A DNA stretch of 64,000 bases, taken from NCBI GenBank assembly GCA_022827685.1, contig JAJEIH010000049.1:81206-145205 (forward strand), in the 5' to 3' direction. A program made the translations under genes and the position numbers. Position 1 is the first letter of the stretch, and each line of letters opens with the position of its first letter. The notes beneath the pieces were generated by a model. That model was not told where the DNA came from, searched no databases, and saw only the letters and a program-made list of their open reading frames with translations. The DNA is from Alphaproteobacteria bacterium (GTDB lineage: Bacteria > Pseudomonadota > Alphaproteobacteria > Bin95). Shown here piece by piece: positions 25,233 to 33,344 of this stretch.

Positions 25233-26123
25233 CTACCCCGCCTCCATGTCGTGGACGGCCCAGCAGACCCATGTGGTCCACCAGCCGTTGACCTCGAGGC
25301 CGGCGGCGGCCTGGAGGGCGCGGAGCGCGGCGTCGGAGCGCGGGCCCCAGACGCCGTCCACGGGGCCCGGAGCGAAGCCGAGCCGGGCGAGCGCGCGCTG
25401 GCGGCCCTCCGGCATCCACACATCCGACCACACATCCGGAATCTCCGGGTCGTCGTAGATCGCGCGCAGCACCCGGGCGAAGGGGAAGCCCAGCACGTCC
25501 TGCTTGTATGCGGGGCAGAGGTCGTGGTGGCCGTGATGGTCGCGCGGCCCGATCCCCGGCCAGCGCGCGACGATCTCGCGGCCGACCGCCGCCATCATGG
25601 CGATCTGCTCCTCCGTCCACGGCTCCACCCTGAAGATGCGCCGGCCGTCGGGCGTTGCGGCCCCGATCCAGTCCGGACCCGCCGGCACGCCCTCGCGCGC
25701 ATAGCCGATAGTCACCGTCTCGATGCCGATGCAGGCGCGCGCGCCCTTGGTGCGGGCGGTCGAGGGCCGGCCGTCCCAGCGCAATTTCTGCTCGACGCCG
25801 GCATGCCAGGAGCGGTTGGCGAGCGAGACATAGCGCGACACGCCCTCGGCGAAGCTGCGCCCGACGGCGTAATGGGCCGAGGCCTGCCCCTTGCGCTCGG
25901 GCGCCGCGCCGCCGAGCAGGCGGTCGCAGGCGGCAAGGTCGTATGTCGCGGTCCAGTGCCATGTGACGCCCATCGGCCGCCCGCCCGTCGCCTTCGTCCA
26001 GCCCCGCGAGACCGCATGGCCCCTGCCGAGCGGGATGCGGGGACCTGCGTGGATGCGGAAATCCTCTGGCAGCGGCGCCGGCCGCGTATCGAGGGACGCC
26101 GGCGATGTGTCATGAAATGTCAT
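25233..26123 (-). CDS. N-acetylmuramoyl-L-alanine amidase with C-terminal peptidoglycan-binding domain
   Basis: 296 residues. The Amidase_2 fold is indicated by GVTWHWTATYD (first zinc His) and GHHDLCPAYKQD (second His and catalytic Lys region), with SAHYAVGR and IGIETV between. The last 70 residues (LGFAPGPVDGVWGPRSDAALRALQ) are a PG_binding_1 repeat. It cleaves the bond between muramic acid and the stem peptide. No signal peptide is apparent, which is more like a phage endolysin than a housekeeping amidase; no other phage genes are nearby. Its ATG overlaps the stop of a 27-codon upstream frame and a triple direct repeat. Confidence 0.83.
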   Translation of the reverse strand: MTFHDTSPASLDTRPAPLPEDFRIHAGPRIPLGRGHAVSRGWTKATGGRPMGVTWHWTATYDLAACDRLLGGAAPERKGQASAHYAVGRSFAEGVSRYVSLANRSWHAGVEQKLRWDGRPSTARTKGARACIGIETVTIGYAREGVPAGPDWIGAATPDGRRIFRVEPWTEEQIAMMAAVGREIVARWPGIGPRDHHGHHDLCPAYKQDVLGFPFARVLRAIYDDPEIPDVWSDVWMPEGRQRALARLGFAPGPVDGVWGPRSDAALRALQAAAGLEVNGWWTTWVCWAVHDMEAG

Positions 26124-26134
26124 GTTTTGTCATG
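26108..26134. repeat. Three TGTCATG direct repeats at 10-bp spacing
   Basis: TGTCATG occurs three times, at 26108-26114, 26118-26124 and 26128-26134, separated by AAA and then TTT. The exact one-helical-turn period and the position over the amidase start codon suggest a protein-binding array on one face of the DNA. Part of the repetition is also coding on the minus strand. Confidence 0.5.
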
Positions 26135-26203
26135 CAGGGCTGTTTCCGCGAGCCTGCGCGGCCAGCGTCGCCGCCGGTGCGGTGCGGGGTCGGTTGCGGT
26201 CAT
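26120..26203 (-). CDS. Possible 27-residue leader peptide coupled to the amidase
   Basis: An ATG with AAGGAG nicely spaced upstream opens a 27-codon frame rich in Arg and Pro (MTATDPAPHRRRRWPRR...), whose TGA overlaps the amidase start as ATGA. It could be a leader peptide that couples ribosomes onto the amidase message. No homologue is known to me; it may not be a real protein. Confidence 0.35.
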   Translation of the reverse strand: MTATDPAPHRRRRWPRRLAETALHDKT

Positions 26204-26399
26204 CTCGTCTCCTTCCGGTCGGGGAGGGCGGTCCCTGTTTTGCGCGTATCGCGCGCGGGTGCGGGCGCGCGTTTGCGCCGGCGCGGTTCGCGCGCCTGAT
26301 TGCGCGCGCGAGACGGCGAACACACCTCTCCCGTCGGTTCTGCGGGTATTTTTTCGGATCCGGGGGAAGCGGCTCCGGATGCCCCTTCCCTCTGATGAC

Positions 26400-26427
26400 A
26401 GCATACTACACGATCGGTCAGAGTCAA
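26400..26427 (-). promoter_or_regulatory. Sigma70-type promoter candidate, leftward
   Basis: Read on the minus strand: -35 TTGACT, 16-bp spacer, -10 TATGCT. It would start a transcript about 190 bases upstream of the small leader frame and 270 upstream of the amidase gene. A near-palindromic GACCGATCGTG sits inside the spacer, as in many repressor-controlled promoters. Confidence 0.45.
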
Positions 26428-26529
26428 GCCCCTTTGGAACAAAAAGAGGGCATAGAGGAGATTTTTCATGAAACGCCGGCAGTCTTCGGTGGCTTCGCAA
26501 CGCATGCTCCCCAACCATCGCCCCAGCCT

Positions 26530-26572
26530 CCGAGTCGGGGATGGACCTCGGCTCCCCCGCTCGAAGGCGGGG
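26530..26572. repeat. Two adjacent GC-rich hairpins (REP-like) downstream of lysK
   Basis: CCGAG...CTCGG (26530-26551) and CCCCGC-TCGAAG-GCGGGG (26555-26572) form two consecutive stems about 65 bp beyond the lysK stop. No T-run follows on either strand. The pair has the look of a dispersed intergenic palindrome and may also act as an mRNA 3' end. Confidence 0.35.
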
Positions 26573-26634
26573 ACAGGCGGGGAAGGAGACTTCCGGCTGC
26601 AACCGGCGACGACACCGATCGGCAGGCGCGGGAC

Positions 26635-28206
26635 TCACGCGGCGGTCCGGGCGAGCGCGCTCCGGATCATCGCCTCGGTCTCGGCCAGCCCGTAAAGCGC
26701 GGCGAAGGAGCCGAAGCGCGGCCCCTGCTTGCGCCCCAGCAGGACTTCGTAGAGGGCGGCGAACCATGTCCTGAGCGGCTCGAAGCCATACGCCTTGCCG
26801 ACCGCATAGACTTCGGCCTGCACGGTCTCCCCGTCGGCATCGCGCGGCAACGCCGCCAGCCGGTCGGCGAGGTCCGCCAGCGCCGCCGCTTCCTTGGCGT
26901 CCGGGTCGCGCCAGACCTTCTGCGGGGCGACGAAATCGCGGCAATAGGCAACGGCGAAATCCGCCAGCCGGTCCAGTTGCGGCCGCGTTTCCGGCGACGT
27001 CCCCGGGTCGTAGCGCGAGATGAAGCCCCAGAGCGTGTCCTTGTCCCGCGCGTCGCTGGCCGCCGCCAGGTTGAGCAGCAGCGAGAAGGAAATGCCTTCC
27101 TCCGGCGGCGGCGGCGCGCCGTCATGGATATGCCAGGCCGGGTTTTCCAGCCGCTTCTCCTCTTCCTCGCCCACGGCGCGGGCGAGGAAGGCGCGGTAGT
27201 CGTCCACGGCGCGCGGGATGACGTCGAAATAGAGCCGCTTCGCCGCCTTCGGCTTCTGGAACATGAAGAGTGCCAGGCTTTCTTCCGGCGCGTAGGTCAG
27301 CCACTCCTCGATGGAGAGGCCGTTGCCCCGGGACTTGGAAATCTTCTCGCCGCGCTCGTCGAGGAAGAGCTCGTAGATGAAACCCTCCGGCGGCCGGCCG
27401 CCGAGCGCGCGGCAGATGCGCCCGGAAAGGCGGACGGAGTCGATCAGGTCCTTGCCGGCCATCTCGTAGTCCACGTCGAGCGCGCGCCAGCGCATCGCCC
27501 AGTCGGCCTTCCATTGCAGCTTGCACCCGCCGCCCGTGACCGGCCGTTCAACCCGTGCGCCGCTCTCGTCTTCATAGACGACGGTGCCGGCGTCCGGGTC
27601 GCGGTGGAGGATGGGCACCTGCAGCACGACGCCCGTCTTCGGGCAGACCGGCAGGAAGGGGCTGTAGGTCTCCCGGCGCTCGGGCCCGAGCGTCGGCAGC
27701 ACGATTTCCATGACCGCGTCATAGGCCCGCAGCACGCCGAGCAGCGTCCCGTCGAACCGGCCGGAGCGATAGCACTCGGTCGCGCTCACAAATTCGTAGT
27801 CGAAGCCGAAACGGTCGAGGAAGGCGCAAAGCCGGGCGTTGTTGTGGGCGCCGAAGCTCTCATGCGTGCCGAAGGGGTCGGGCACCGAGGTCAGCGGCTT
27901 GCCGAGATGGGCCGCGAGCGCTTCGCCGTTCGGCACATTGTCGGGCACCCGGCGCAGGCCGTCCATGTCGTCGGAAAAGGCGAAGAGCCGGGTGGGCACG
28001 TCGGAGAGTTCGGCGAAGGCGCGGCGCACCATGGCCGTGCGAGCGACCTCGCCGAACGTGCCGATATGCGGCAGGCCGGAGGGGCCGTAGCCGGTCTCGA
28101 ACAGCGCATAGCCCTTGTCCGGAACGCCTCCGCCGAGGCGCGCCAGCAGCTTGCGCGCTTCCTCGAACGGCCAGGCGCGGGCGGAGCTTGCAGCATTGTT
28201 GGGCAT
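26635..28206 (-). CDS. lysK: Class I lysyl-tRNA synthetase
   Basis: 523 residues. The class I signature is present as [21 protein letters not shown] (HIGH-like, near residue 47) and [11 protein letters not shown] (KMSKS, near 285). The alpha-helical C-terminal domain carries the class I LysRS pattern. It charges tRNA-Lys; class I LysRS occurs in archaea, spirochaetes and alphaproteobacteria in place of the class II enzyme. The 26 bases ending at the start codon are an inverted copy of codons 24-32, so the leader could fold over the start site. A small TM/coiled-coil protein is encoded 32 bp upstream on the same strand. Confidence 0.94.
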   Translation of the reverse strand: MPNNAASSARAWPFEEARKLLARLGGGVPDKGYALFETGYGPSGLPHIGTFGEVARTAMVRRAFAELSDVPTRLFAFSDDMDGLRRVPDNVPNGEALAAHLGKPLTSVPDPFGTHESFGAHNNARLCAFLDRFGFDYEFVSATECYRSGRFDGTLLGVLRAYDAVMEIVLPTLGPERRETYSPFLPVCPKTGVVLQVPILHRDPDAGTVVYEDESGARVERPVTGGGCKLQWKADWAMRWRALDVDYEMAGKDLIDSVRLSGRICRALGGRPPEGFIYELFLDERGEKISKSRGNGLSIEEWLTYAPEESLALFMFQKPKAAKRLYFDVIPRAVDDYRAFLARAVGEEEEKRLENPAWHIHDGAPPPPEEGISFSLLLNLAAASDARDKDTLWGFISRYDPGTSPETRPQLDRLADFAVAYCRDFVAPQKVWRDPDAKEAAALADLADRLAALPRDADGETVQAEVYAVGKAYGFEPLRTWFAALYEVLLGRKQGPRFGSFAALYGLAETEAMIRSALARTAA

Positions 28207-28231
28207 CGGCGGAGGCGTGCCGGACAAGGGC
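28111..28231. repeat. 26-bp inverted repeat spanning the lysK translation start
   Basis: Arm one (28111-28136) lies inside lysK at about codons 24-32. Arm two (28206-28231) ends exactly at the A of the lysK start codon. The arms are complementary over 12 + 13 bases with a single mismatch between, and 69 bp separates them. In the lysK mRNA this would form a long stem covering the whole ribosome-landing region. Confidence 0.75.
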
Positions 28232-28238
28232 GTGTTCG

Positions 28239-28502
28239 TTACTCGGCGGCCGGGGCGGGGTCGTTGCGGCGCATGATGTAGTCGCGCAGGATATCGACTT
28301 TGCCTTCCAGCCGGGCAAGCCGGTCCCGCACCTCCCGCAGTTCCGCCTGGATGCCGTCGATGCGCGCGTTCAGACTGCTCTCCACGCGGTCGATGCGCGC
28401 GCTCAGACTGCTCTCCACACGGTCGATGCGCGCGTTCAGCCGCAGGAGCAGGCCGGCGAGTGCAATGCCGACGCCCAGTATGGCGATGAGTTCGGGGCTC
28501 AA
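28239..28502 (-). CDS. Small protein: one membrane helix plus hendecad coiled coil
   Basis: 87 residues from a TTG with GGAGAG nine bases upstream; no ATG or GTG precedes the conserved start. Residues 2-20 ([19 protein letters not shown]) form one membrane helix. The rest is a coiled coil built of 11-residue units: [55 protein letters not shown]. It ends NDPAPAAE. The protein at 32276-32506 has matching ends but a different middle. The function is unknown; a membrane-tethered oligomer is likely. It lies 32 bp upstream of lysK. Confidence 0.7.
   Translation of the reverse strand: MSPELIAILGVGIALAGLLLRLNARIDRVESSLSARIDRVESSLNARIDGIQAELREVRDRLARLEGKVDILRDYIMRRNDPAPAAE
28362..28439. repeat. 33-bp tandem repeat (2.4 copies) in the coiled-coil gene
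   Basis: Two 33-bp units (28362-28394 and 28395-28427) differ at two positions, and a 12-bp partial third unit follows. Each encodes one 11-residue coiled-coil turn, so recent unit duplication changes coil length without a frameshift. Confidence 0.8.
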
Positions 28503-28631
28503 GAGCAGGGTCTCTCCGCTGGCGCAGTGCCGCTGTCCGGGAGGAAGATGCGCCGTCGGCGGCCGGCATGCAAGGGAATTGCGCCGCCGGCCCTGTTTCG
28601 CTCTTTCGCGGAACCGCTCTACAAACCCGGC

Positions 28632-31370
28632 ATGGCGTCGGAGAGAAGCATCGTCATGCCGCGCGCGCCGGCCCTGGTCGCGAGCCCGGCGCGGGCCGTC
28701 TGGCTGGAACCGGACAGTCCGCCCGAGACGCTTGCGCCCACGGAGGCGGCGGTGCGCGCGCGCGGCCGCCCGCCGCTTGCCGTTCACGGGCCGGCGACCT
28801 CCCGGCGGCTGGACGCCGAGGCCCGGCCCTTCCGCAGCTACGACCTGCTGGAGCTGTTCGCCTTCGTGCGCCCGGCGCAATTCTGCCTGCCGACGCCCAA
28901 CGGCCTCGCCGACGCTGCCGGCCTGCCCCGCCCGGCGACGCTGGAGCGCGCGGCGGAGACGCTGTTCGGCGCCGCGCGGGCGCTGCTCGCCGAGCTCGCC
29001 CGCATGGAGGATCCGGGCGGGGCCGCGGCCGACCTTGCGAGCGATGCGGCGGAAGCCGGCTGGCTCTGGGGGCCGTTCGTGCTGGCGGCGCTCGGCGTAT
29101 CGGAGCGGCGCCCGGCCGGCGGCGCCGGCTTCGCCGTCTGGGACCGGTTGCCGCTCTGGGCCGAATTCGCGCCGGAACCGCAGCCGTCCAACCGACCGGT
29201 CGAGCCGGAGGAGGCCCGCCGCCGGCTCGCGGAGATGCTGGGCCCGGATGCCGAGGACCGGCCGGGCCAGGCGGACTACGCATCGGCCGCCACGGGCGCC
29301 TTCCAGCCGCGCGAGCGGGCCGGCGAGCCGCATATGGTGGTGGCCGAGGCCGGCACCGGGGTCGGCAAGACGCTGGGCTACCTTGCACCGGCGAGCCTCT
29401 GGGCGGAGGCGAACGAGGCGCCCGTCTGGGTCTCGACCTACACCCGCAACCTCCAGCACCAGATCGACGGCGAGCTGGATCGGCTGATCCCCGAGCCGGC
29501 CGCCAAGCGCCGCCGCGTCGTGCTGCGCAAGGGCCGGGAGAACTATCTCTGCCTGCTCAACCTGGAGGAAGCGGTGCGGACGGCCCGGCTGACGTCGAAC
29601 GAGACCGTGCCGCTGGCGCTCGCCGCGCGCTGGGCGGACGCGACCCGCGACGGCGACATGACCGGCGGCGACTTTCCCTCCTGGCTCCCGGACCTGGAGG
29701 GGGCGGCGCGCATACGCGGGCTCGGCGACCGGCGGGGCGAGTGCCTCTATTCCGCCTGCGGCCACTACCAGCGCTGCTTCATCGAGCGGGGCATAAGGCG
29801 CGCGCGGCGCGCGGACCTCGTCATCGCCAACCATGCGCTCGTCATGGTGCAGGCGGCGCTGGGCGGGCTCGACGATTCCTGGCTGCCGACCCGCTATGTG
29901 TTCGACGAGGGCCACCATCTCTTCGATGCCGCCGACAGCGCCTTCTCGGCCGAGCTTTCCGGGCTGGAGACGGCGGAGCTGCGCCGCTGGCTGCTGGGGG
30001 CGGAAGGCGGCGGCTCGCGCGCAAGGGGGCTGAGGCGCCGCGCCGAGGACCTGGTGCCGGACGGGGGCGAGGCGGCCGGGGCGCTCGCCGAGGCCGGCCG
30101 GGCGGCGACCGCGCTTCCGGCGGAGGGCTGGCTCGGCCGCCTCGCCGCGGGCGCGCCGCAGGGGGCGGTGGAACGCTTCCTCGCCATCGTCCGCCAGCAG
30201 GTGCTGGCCCGGGCGCCCGGGCGCGCAAACGGCGCCTACGGCCTCGAATGCGAGTGCCGGCCGCCGGTCGAGGGGCTGGTCGAGGCCGCCCGCGCGCTCG
30301 GGCAGGCCCTGGAGGCGCTGCGCAAGCCGCTCGGCGTGCTGCGCCGCGCGCTGCTGGCCCGGCTGGCGGACGAGGCCGAAGACCTCGAGAGCCGCGAGCG
30401 CATCCGCATCGAGGCGCTGGCGCGCAGCCTCCACCGCCGCGCCGAGACGCAGCTTGCGGCCTGGTCGGCCATGCTGGAGGCGCTCGACGCCGAGCCGCCG
30501 GAAGCGTTCGTGGACTGGTTCGGGCTGGAGCGCGCGCAGGGCCGCGAGCGCGATGTCGGCATGCACCGGCGCTGGATCGATCCGACGACGCCCTTCGCCG
30601 CCGAGGTGGCGGAACCCGCCCACGGCCTGCTCGTCACCTCCGCGACGCTCCGCGACAGCGCGCGGGAGCCGGAGGAGGCCTGGCAGGCGGCGGAAATGCG
30701 CACCGGGGCCCGGCATCTCGCAGCCCCCGCCGTACGCGCCGCCGCGCCCTCCCCCTTCGACTATCCGGCCCAGACGCGCGCGCTGGTGGTGACGGATGTG
30801 CGCCGGGACTCGGCCGCGCAGGTGGCGGCGGCCTGCCGCAGCCTGTTCCTGGCGGCGGGCGGCGGCGCGCTCGGGCTCTTCACCGCCGTCGCGCGGCTTC
30901 GCGCCGTTCACGCGCAACTGGCGGGGCCGCTGGACGCGGCGGGCATCCCGCTCATCGCCCAGCATGTGGACCGGATGGATGTCGCGACGCTTATCGAGAT
31001 TTTCCGCGCCGAGCCGGATTCGTGCCTGCTCGGCACGGACGCGGTGCGCGACGGCGTGGACGTGCCGGGCCGCGCGCTCCGCCTGATCGCGTTCGATCGC
31101 GTGCCCTGGCCGCGGCCGACCATCCTGCACAAGGCGAGGCGCACGCATTTCGGCGCCGGCTATGACGACATGCTGACCCGCCTCCGGCTCAGGCAGGCCT
31201 TCGGCCGCCTCGTGCGCCGCCGCGACGACAGGGGCGTCTTCGTGCTGCTCGACCCGGGAATGCCGACGCGCCTCGCCGGCGCCTTCCCCGAAGGCGTCGC
31301 ACTGGAGCGCGTCGGGCTGGCGGAGGCTTGCCGGATCGTCAGCGGGTTTGTGGGGGAAAGCGGGGCGTAG
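28632..31370 (+). CDS. DinG/XPD-like ATP-dependent DNA helicase
   Basis: 912 residues; ATG 28656 is an alternative start. Walker A is [17 protein letters not shown] near residue 240, and the DEAH-type box is [16 protein letters not shown] near 420. Between them four cysteines (CLL..., then [13 protein letters not shown]) match the FeS-cluster domain of XPD/DinG helicases. Motif V/VI reads [27 protein letters not shown] and [24 protein letters not shown]. The first 230 residues are not recognised. It is likely a 5'-3' helicase acting in repair or recombination. It converges with the gene at 31430-31918. Confidence 0.88.
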   Translation: MASERSIVMPRAPALVASPARAVWLEPDSPPETLAPTEAAVRARGRPPLAVHGPATSRRLDAEARPFRSYDLLELFAFVRPAQFCLPTPNGLADAAGLPRPATLERAAETLFGAARALLAELARMEDPGGAAADLASDAAEAGWLWGPFVLAALGVSERRPAGGAGFAVWDRLPLWAEFAPEPQPSNRPVEPEEARRRLAEMLGPDAEDRPGQADYASAATGAFQPRERAGEPHMVVAEAGTGVGKTLGYLAPASLWAEANEAPVWVSTYTRNLQHQIDGELDRLIPEPAAKRRRVVLRKGRENYLCLLNLEEAVRTARLTSNETVPLALAARWADATRDGDMTGGDFPSWLPDLEGAARIRGLGDRRGECLYSACGHYQRCFIERGIRRARRADLVIANHALVMVQAALGGLDDSWLPTRYVFDEGHHLFDAADSAFSAELSGLETAELRRWLLGAEGGGSRARGLRRRAEDLVPDGGEAAGALAEAGRAATALPAEGWLGRLAAGAPQGAVERFLAIVRQQVLARAPGRANGAYGLECECRPPVEGLVEAARALGQALEALRKPLGVLRRALLARLADEAEDLESRERIRIEALARSLHRRAETQLAAWSAMLEALDAEPPEAFVDWFGLERAQGRERDVGMHRRWIDPTTPFAAEVAEPAHGLLVTSATLRDSAREPEEAWQAAEMRTGARHLAAPAVRAAAPSPFDYPAQTRALVVTDVRRDSAAQVAAACRSLFLAAGGGALGLFTAVARLRAVHAQLAGPLDAAGIPLIAQHVDRMDVATLIEIFRAEPDSCLLGTDAVRDGVDVPGRALRLIAFDRVPWPRPTILHKARRTHFGAGYDDMLTRLRLRQAFGRLVRRRDDRGVFVLLDPGMPTRLAGAFPEGVALERVGLAEACRIVSGFVGESGA

Positions 31371-31389
31371 ACGGGCGCAAACTTCGTTC

Positions 31390-31407
31390 GCCTCCTTGCC
31401 AGGAGGC
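31390..31407. terminator. Hairpin between convergent genes
   Basis: GCCTCC-TTGCCA-GGAGGC forms a perfect 6-bp stem 20 bp after the helicase stop and 23 bp beyond the stop of the opposing gene. There is no T-run on either side, so a bidirectional terminator is only a possibility. Confidence 0.35.
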
Positions 31408-31429
31408 CTCGCGGACGATTGCTCTCCGC

Positions 31430-31918
31430 CTAATCCGGCCCCGCGGAATCGAAGAGCGGCGTCAGAATATCCCTGATTCGCATGACGCTGGCGATTTCCC
31501 CATTGTCATCCGCAAAGAAAAATTTGCCGCTACCATAGGCGATTTCTTTGCCGATGAATTGAAAATCATGTTCCCGATAGGTTTCAAATCTTCCCAGCAC
31601 GATGGTCAAACTGTTTATTTTCCCGGCTTTCCTGCGAGCGATCAGGGAGAATTCTTCGCATGAATAACAATCGACGATAATGTTACGAATGTCGTCGATC
31701 GGGAAATGAATTTTCTCACCGGTGCTAACGTAATCCGTGTCGAGATACTGCCTAAGCTCCGAATCGTCTTCGTCCACGGAAAGATGGTCCGAGGAAAACG
31801 AGATGCAACAGGCTTGTTTCTCGTTTGCTGCCACGTATTCATGACCCAATGCGCTGTCCGGGTCGGTCAACTTGTACAGTGTGAATTCGGACGAAGGGGC
31901 AGGGTTTTTCACAGTCAT
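31430..31918 (-). CDS. Hypothetical protein of atypical base composition
   Basis: 162 residues, no family recognised. It is acidic, rich in Asp, Glu and Phe, with strand-like segments: EFTLYKLTDPDSALGHEYVA, KIHFPIDDIRNIIVDCYSCEEF, LTIVLGRFETYREHDFQFIG and GKFFFADDNGEIASVMRIRDIL. The last could wrap like an immunity-type or regulatory beta fold, but that is a guess. Codon use is visibly richer in A/T than all neighbours, a sign of recent transfer. GGGAG lies five bases before the ATG. Confidence 0.65.
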   Translation of the reverse strand: MTVKNPAPSSEFTLYKLTDPDSALGHEYVAANEKQACCISFSSDHLSVDEDDSELRQYLDTDYVSTGEKIHFPIDDIRNIIVDCYSCEEFSLIARRKAGKINSLTIVLGRFETYREHDFQFIGKEIAYGSGKFFFADDNGEIASVMRIRDILTPLFDSAGPD

Positions 31919-32275
31919 AACTGCTCCCGGAATTTCTTAGTCGGCCAAGGAGAGCTCTTCAAACGTCTGGACGAATCCGAAATTATGTCGACCGCTGCGC
32001 CGAATCAAGCCGGATACAAAGCGGGGGTAGCAGCGGCGCGACACGCCACGGACGCCCGACGGCCGGACATAATTCGTGCGGGCGAGCCTCCAGGCCGTCT
32101 GCGGCCCGCGGGCTCGACGCCTTTGTGTTGGCGACGGGCTCCGGATCGCCCCGGGTGGACCTTGTGCCGCAGCCGGTCCCTGTCCTTGGGACCGGATGAC
32201 AGCCGGCGCCGGGGCTGTTACCGTCCGCCCGAACCGCATTAGGGGCTCGATCCGGAGCCGCCGCGAGGGACGGGC
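31919..32275. other. Intergenic region with hairpin and gene remnant
   Basis: No intact gene. The first 100 bp keep the lower G+C of the preceding gene. The second half contains a frame resembling the N-terminus of the carboxymuconolactone-decarboxylase-like protein downstream. A perfect 8-bp stem (CCGGTCCC, 7-nt loop, GGGACCGG) lies at 32173-32195. Confidence 0.5.
32080..32199 (+). pseudogene. Probable fragment of a carboxymuconolactone-decarboxylase-like gene
   Basis: One frame reads RPSAARGLDAFVLATGSGS before a stop, against VPSGAPGLDAFALEAGFGS at residues 25-43 of the intact gene at 32571-33329. The DNA shares GGGCTCGACGCCTTTG exactly. Similarity fades on both sides. It looks like a decayed duplicate of the gene's 5' end, though the match is short and chance cannot be excluded. 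Confidence 0.4.
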
Positions 32276-32506
32276 ATGGACATCAGTTCCGAACTGGTTG
32301 CAATCCTCGGCGTCGGAATCGCTCTGGCCGGGTTGATGCTGGCCGGGCAGCAGAGGACCGACAAGCGCATGGACCGGCTCGAAGACCGCCTGATCGCCGT
32401 CGAAAAGGGCCAGGCGCGAATGGAAGGCAAGCTGGGGTTCATCGAAAACTATATCCTGGGCCGGAACGCCGCCCCGGACGAACGGGCGGAGGCCCCGGCG
32501 GAATAG
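32276..32506 (+). CDS. Small protein: one membrane helix plus short coiled coil (paralogue of 28239-28502)
   Basis: 76 residues; AGGGA lies before the ATG. Residues 3-24 ([20 protein letters not shown]) nearly repeat the membrane helix of the protein at 28239-28502, and its end (RMEGKLGFIENYILGRN) matches that protein's [16 protein letters not shown]. The middle (RTDKRMDRLEDRLIAVEKGQ) is a shorter, different coil. The same architecture in two copies 4 kb apart argues that both are real genes. The function is unknown. Confidence 0.75.
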   Translation: MDISSELVAILGVGIALAGLMLAGQQRTDKRMDRLEDRLIAVEKGQARMEGKLGFIENYILGRNAAPDERAEAPAE

Positions 32507-32570
32507 TCCTGCTCGAACTCGCTTTCTCACAAACGAAAATGCCTTCCGGGCTTCCGGAGGAGGAATCGCC

Positions 32571-33329
32571 ATGACCGAATCCAATGACCGCACGGAACTG
32601 CGCGAAACCGGGGCGCGGCTTGCGGAAGAACTGGGCCTGCCGGTGCCTTCGGGGGCGCCGGGGCTCGACGCCTTTGCGCTGGAAGCGGGCTTCGGCTCGC
32701 TGCTGGCGGACCCGGCGCTGGCGCCGGCCGACCGCATGGTGGCGGTGCTCTCTGCGCTCGCGCAGAAGGACCGGCAGGGAGACATTGCCGCGCACATAAG
32801 GCCGGCGGTGAAGGCCGGGCTGGAGGCGCGCGAGATCCGCGAGATTTTCGTGCAATGCGGCCTCTATGGCGGGCTGCCGATGGCGGCGCATGCGCTCGGT
32901 ACGCTGAACGCGCAGCTGGGCTATCCGGACCGGGAGGAGGAAGATACGCGCGACCTCGCCGCGCTGGAGGCGGACGGGCGCGCCACGATGCACAAGCTGC
33001 ACGGCGAGCGCGCCGAGACGGGCTATGCCGCGCCCGGCAATGCGGGCTCGGCCGGCCTCTACCGCATCGCGATCCTCTACGGCTACGGCGCGATCTGGCA
33101 CCGGCCGGGCCTCTCGCACCGGCGGCGCATGATCGTGGCGCTGGCGAGCATGGCGGTGCTCGGCCTGCATGACACGCTGGCGAAGTTCGCGGCCTCCGCG
33201 CGCGCCATGGGCCTCGCGCCGGCCGAGATCGCCGCCGCCATCGCCCAGACCGCGCCCTATGCCGGTTTCCCGCCCGCCCTCAACGCGCTGGGCCGCCTCG
33301 CCGACGTGCTGGCGGAGCCGGGCGGTTGA
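32571..33329 (+). CDS. Carboxymuconolactone-decarboxylase-family protein (AhpD-like, two-part)
   Basis: 252 residues with GGAGGAGG well placed before the ATG. The N-terminal half has a CMD-like helical core: DRMVAVLSALAQKDRQGDIAAHIRPAVKAGLEAREIREIFVQCGLYGGLPMAAHAL. A second helical half runs RRRMIVALASMAVLGLHDTLAKFAASARAMGLAPAEIAAAIAQTAPYAGFP. The AhpD CxxC redox pair is missing, with one Cys in VQCGLYGG, so a peroxidase role is unlikely. The reaction is unknown. It converges with the MFS gene. Confidence 0.83.
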   Translation: MTESNDRTELRETGARLAEELGLPVPSGAPGLDAFALEAGFGSLLADPALAPADRMVAVLSALAQKDRQGDIAAHIRPAVKAGLEAREIREIFVQCGLYGGLPMAAHALGTLNAQLGYPDREEEDTRDLAALEADGRATMHKLHGERAETGYAAPGNAGSAGLYRIAILYGYGAIWHRPGLSHRRRMIVALASMAVLGLHDTLAKFAASARAMGLAPAEIAAAIAQTAPYAGFPPALNALGRLADVLAEPGG

Positions 33330-33344
33330 CGGACTGCGCCGCGC

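Larger units (their letters stand above)
26204..26634. other. Intergenic region between lysK and the amidase leader
   Basis: No convincing gene. On the minus strand it holds a sigma70-like promoter (26400-26427), an imperfect ATCCGG/CCGGAT hairpin beside a run of six A/T (about 26346-26380), and two GC-rich hairpins near lysK. The central 26390-26480 stretch is clearly AT-richer than its surroundings. A 104-codon minus-strand frame (26200-26514) is open but has basic, low-complexity composition and no recognisable domain, so I do not call it. Confidence 0.5.

Noticed and set aside
26200..26514. A 104-codon minus-strand frame in the lysK-amidase gap
   Set aside because: Basic low-complexity sequence without domain, crossing a promoter-like element; its stop overlap with the leader ATG is not enough to call a gene.
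28239..31148. A 969-codon minus-strand frame opposite the helicase
   Set aside because: Only its last 88 codons (the coiled-coil gene) look like a protein; the rest is high-GC antisense of the helicase, which has intact motifs.
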